Assembly (NCBI RefSeq): GCF_003634705.1
Contig: NZ_RBWU01000005.1
Coordinates: forward strand, 62,001-126,000
From: Actinomadura pelletieri DSM 43383
GTDB taxonomy: Bacteria; Actinomycetota; Actinomycetes; Streptosporangiales; Streptosporangiaceae
Direction: 5' to 3'
DNA: 64,000 nucleotides
Shown: one piece after another, positions 63,305-64,000 of the stretch
Layout of the letters: each line of letters opens with the position of its first letter
How positions within the stretch are numbered: position 1 is the stretch's first letter
The notes under the pieces: model-generated
Told to the model about the DNA's origin: nothing
What the model saw: only the letters and a program-made list of their open reading frames with translations
Database searches by the model: none
Made by a program: the position numbers and the translations under genes

Positions 63305-64000
63305 TCACGCTCCGACCGGTCCCGCGGTGACCGGGACCGCGGGATGCGCCTCGGGATGCGCGTCCCACCAGTCGCTGTAGACCGGGTGGGCCCGGACGAG
63401 TTCCAGGTAGATGTCGCTGAAGACGGCGCGGAGCCGCCGCGCCGCCTGTTCGGCCTCAGGGCGCCACACCAGGACGACGCGCTGGCCGATCGGATCGCCG
63501 GTAAGGCGACGGAACGCGATCCCCTCGCGGGCCCGCGCCGTCGGATGGTACAGGGCGATGGCGCGTCCCGAGCGGATCAGTGAGGAGGAGATCTGCCAGT
63601 CGCTCGACCAGTACCGCACCCGCGGCTGGAACCCCGCCCCGGCGCACACGCCGCGGACGTAGGCGGGCCACGGCCCGTCGTCGAGCGGGTCGTCGAGCCA
63701 GTCCTCGTCGGCGAGGTCGGCGAGGTCCACGGTGATGCGCGCGGCGAGCGGGCTGGACGAGGACATGCCGACGAGGAGCGGTTCGCGTTCGATGAGGACG
63801 AGCCGTTCCAGCGCGTCGCGGGGACGCGGCACGTGATCGACCGGCTCATGGAACAGGCCCACGTCGAGCGCGCCCGAGGCCAGGAGCGCGGGGATCCGTC
63901 CACCGCCCTGATCCACCCGCAGGTGCAGGCGCGACACCGGTGACAGCGCGCCGAGATGGTCACCGAGCCCGGTCAGCGCCGGACAGGCCTGCACCCCGAC
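63305..64000 (-). CDS. LysR-family regulator, effector domain (partial)
   Basis: Only the C-terminal 230 residues are inside the window; the start and HTH lie beyond its right end. The visible part is the LysR periplasmic-binding-like domain: L-H-L-R-V-D-Q-G, A-L-D-V-G-L-F-H-E-P-V, E-P-L-L-V-G-M-S-S-S-S-P-L-A and a C-terminal R-R-L-R-A-V-F-S-D. The target genes are probably to the right. The stop is 20 bases past the terminator at 63284. Confidence 0.82.
   Translation of the reverse strand, partial: VGVQACPALTGLGDHLGALSPVSRLHLRVDQGGGRIPALLASGALDVGLFHEPVDHVPRPRDALERLVLIEREPLLVGMSSSSPLAARITVDLADLADEDWLDDPLDDGPWPAYVRGVCAGAGFQPRVRYWSSDWQISSSLIRSGRAIALYHPTARAREGIAFRRLTGDPIGQRVVLVWRPEAEQAARRLRAVFSDIYLELVRAHPVYSDWWDAHPEAHPAVPVTAGPVGA

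Noticed and set aside
1..64000. tRNA, rRNA, CRISPR arrays, riboswitches
   Set aside because: I looked for cloverleaf-like GGTTCGA segments, regularly spaced identical repeats and known aptamer consensus; none was convincing.

Overview
The window is high-GC (about 70 percent) chromosomal DNA from a filamentous actinomycete. The set of genes seen together is a four-gene 'conservon' (sensor kinase-like, roadblock, DUF742, GTPase), a fused Kgd-type 2-oxoglutarate decarboxylase/dehydrogenase, a whiB1/pdtaS pair, a DasR-type regulator, nickel superoxide dismutase with its maturation protease, and an F420-type oxidoreductase. This suggests Thermomonosporaceae or a relative (Actinomadura-like), but the genus is an inference. 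I see no rRNA, tRNA, CRISPR array, prophage or transposase.

Layout. 0.1-5.6 kb: a glycosyltransferase / methyltransferase / alpha-toroid trio, a second methyltransferase, then a ferredoxin and zinc alcohol dehydrogenase separated by a repeat-rich regulatory gap. 5.6-10.9 kb: small membrane protein, a 26-residue metallothionein-like peptide, a large membrane-anchored beta-propeller-type protein, DUF1707 protein, Uma2 nuclease-like protein and a DUF985 cupin. 11-15 kb: conservon (minus strand). 15.4-20.2 kb: degenerate CbiX-like protein, SDR dehydrogenase, DapB-like NAD(P) protein, glutathionyl-hydroquinone-reductase-like protein and AIM24 protein. 20.7-26.3 kb: kgd, a small DUF6104 protein and a DUF4097-padR pair. 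26.3-33.4 kb: MDR oxidoreductase, polar amino acid ABC transporter, malic enzyme, sodX/sodN and a GNAT. 33.8-38.9 kb: anti-sigma/SigF-type pair, lipid kinase, whiB1 and pdtaS. 39-47 kb: biotin genes (bioF, bioD-bioB, and bsaP coupled to a biotin carboxylase) with a DasR-like regulator between them. 47-52 kb: EF-G paralogue, a DUF5954 operon and an F420 oxidoreductase. 52-54 kb: a compact unassigned RiPP-like cluster. 54-64 kb: SpoIIE-type phosphatase, a lipoprotein/MacB-type export operon divergent from a two-component system, a secreted C70-like cysteine protease with a wall-anchored partner, and a LysR regulator cut by the window end.

The best candidate for an undescribed system is at 52.08-54.01 kb. 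Two short peptides share a leader (Y-x-x-L-D-x-L...E-V-L-P-x-R) and two cysteines 26-27 positions apart. They are followed without a gap by an M50 membrane metalloprotease that carries an N-terminal PqqD-like region. A perfect hairpin separates the two peptide genes and could set their ratio. No lanthionine, radical-SAM, YcaO or lasso enzyme is present.

Two other signals cross the whole window. One is a family of structured intergenic repeats (10.1, 20.3, 20.4, 33.6 and 45.4 kb) whose hairpin arms change in a compensated way; one copy has supplied the C-terminus of BsaP. The other is a set of regulatory palindromes, of which a perfect CRP-type site (TGTGA-N6-TCACA) 41 bases upstream of whiB1 is the clearest.
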